From CAVRZY01 sp963725415 (GTDB taxonomy: Bacteria > Acidobacteriota > Terriglobia > Bryobacterales > Bryobacteraceae), in assembly GCA_963725415.1 (NCBI GenBank), contig CAVRZY010000162.1, positions 1 through 6,311 of the forward strand: a DNA stretch of 6,311 bases, in the 5' to 3' direction. A program made the translations under genes and the position numbers. Shown here one piece after another: positions 6,089 to 6,311 of the stretch. Position 1 is the stretch's first letter. The number at the start of each line of letters is the position of its first letter. The notes beneath the pieces are model-generated. The model saw nothing but the letters and a program-made list of their open reading frames with translations. It was not told the DNA's origin and searched no databases.

Positions 6089-6311
6089 CGTTGATCTGGC
6101 CGCCTGACCGCCTCGGCACGCGTGTTGTCGAGCAGACAGAAGAACGGCAGCCCCAGGGGGGCGAGTGCGGCCAAGTTCAGAAACGACGCCTTCGCGCGAG
6201 CGGCCCCGCGCAGCGGCAGGATCTGGATGCCGGCCTGACGTAGCTCCCGTCCGTGGAAGGCGTCGAGGATCATGCGGTCGTGCTCGCCCTCTACGACGAG
6301 CCAGGCGTGCA
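6085..6311 (-). CDS. TOPRIM-domain protein (OLD-family/AAA-associated nuclease type), partial at 5' end
   Basis: The gene enters from the right edge; 74 codons and the TGA stop are visible. Visible residues 4-15 read LVVEGEHDRMIL, with the conserved TOPRIM Glu7 in a V-E-G-x-x-D context. A strand and glycine turn follow (IQILPLRG, 28-35), then a helix and the second motif FFCLLDNTRAEA (57-68), where Asp61 begins the DxD-like element, with Thr63 in place of the second Asp. TOPRIM domains bind metal and catalyse phosphodiester chemistry; in OLD-type nucleases they follow an ATPase domain, which would lie outside this window. The frame stops 11 residues after the second motif, in mid-domain. Strand order suggests that the ORF at 5651-6088 continues it in the -1 frame. 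The same-strand gnd operon 283 nt beyond appears unrelated. Confidence 0.6.
   Translation of the reverse strand, partial: HAWLVVEGEHDRMILDAFHGRELRQAGIQILPLRGAARAKASFLNLAALAPLGLPFFCLLDNTRAEAVRRPDQR
6098..6113. repeat. Imperfect 8-bp tandem repeat just before the TOPRIM frame break
   Basis: On the minus strand AGGCGGTC is followed directly by AGGCGGCC, identical in 7 of 8 bases. The repeat lies in the codons for the last residues of the upstream ORF, about 10 nt before its stop. An extra 8-nt unit shifts the frame by exactly the amount that separates the two ORFs, so slippage duplication is a possible cause of the break. Confidence 0.5.

Noticed and set aside
5549..6094. Plus-strand open frame of 181 codons over the TOPRIM-associated ORF and the gap
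   Set aside because: No family resemblance. The minus-strand frame here shows TOPRIM-like structure, so this is taken as a shadow.

Overview
The window is GC-rich bacterial DNA, and every gene I can support lies on the minus strand, so transcription runs from high to low coordinates. The protein sequences suggest a Gram-negative-type environmental bacterium. Verrucomicrobiota, Acidobacteriota and Proteobacteria are all compatible. No rRNA, tRNA or lineage marker is present, so I do not commit to a phylum.

Positions 1-5367 hold a tightly packed gene run in the order gnd, zwf, an M50 site-2-type membrane metalloprotease with a CBS pair, ackA, and the first 13 codons of what looks like xfp (phosphoketolase). 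The gaps are only 5, 11, 7 and 28 nt, which argues for one operon. As a pathway, Zwf and Gnd oxidise glucose-6-phosphate to ribulose-5-phosphate with two NAD(P)H. Phosphoketolase, after epimerisation to xylulose-5-phosphate, makes acetyl phosphate and glyceraldehyde-3-phosphate. Acetate kinase turns acetyl phosphate into acetate and ATP. This is the core of the 6-phosphogluconate/phosphoketolase route. The lactonase and the epimerase are not in the window. The membrane protease in the middle of this sugar operon is the odd member.

Positions 5368-5650 are non-coding and presumably hold the operon's promoter. No convincing -35/-10 pair is visible, but there is an imperfect 16-bp palindrome and a perfect 6-bp hairpin.

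Positions 5651-6311 carry the 3' end of a TOPRIM-domain gene of the OLD-nuclease/AAA-associated kind. Its frame stops just after the second TOPRIM acidic motif. A second ORF in the -1 frame, overlapping by 4 nt (GTGA), appears to supply the rest of the fold. An imperfect 8-bp tandem repeat lies just before the break, and removing one unit would join the two frames. The best reading is therefore a frameshifted single gene, though a genuine two-ORF arrangement or an assembly error is possible.

No CRISPR array, insertion sequence, RNA gene or clear intrinsic terminator was seen. Nothing here amounts to an obviously new system. The most notable points are the split TOPRIM gene, the protease inside the phosphoketolase operon, and acidic residues in the cofactor-binding loops of Gnd and Zwf.
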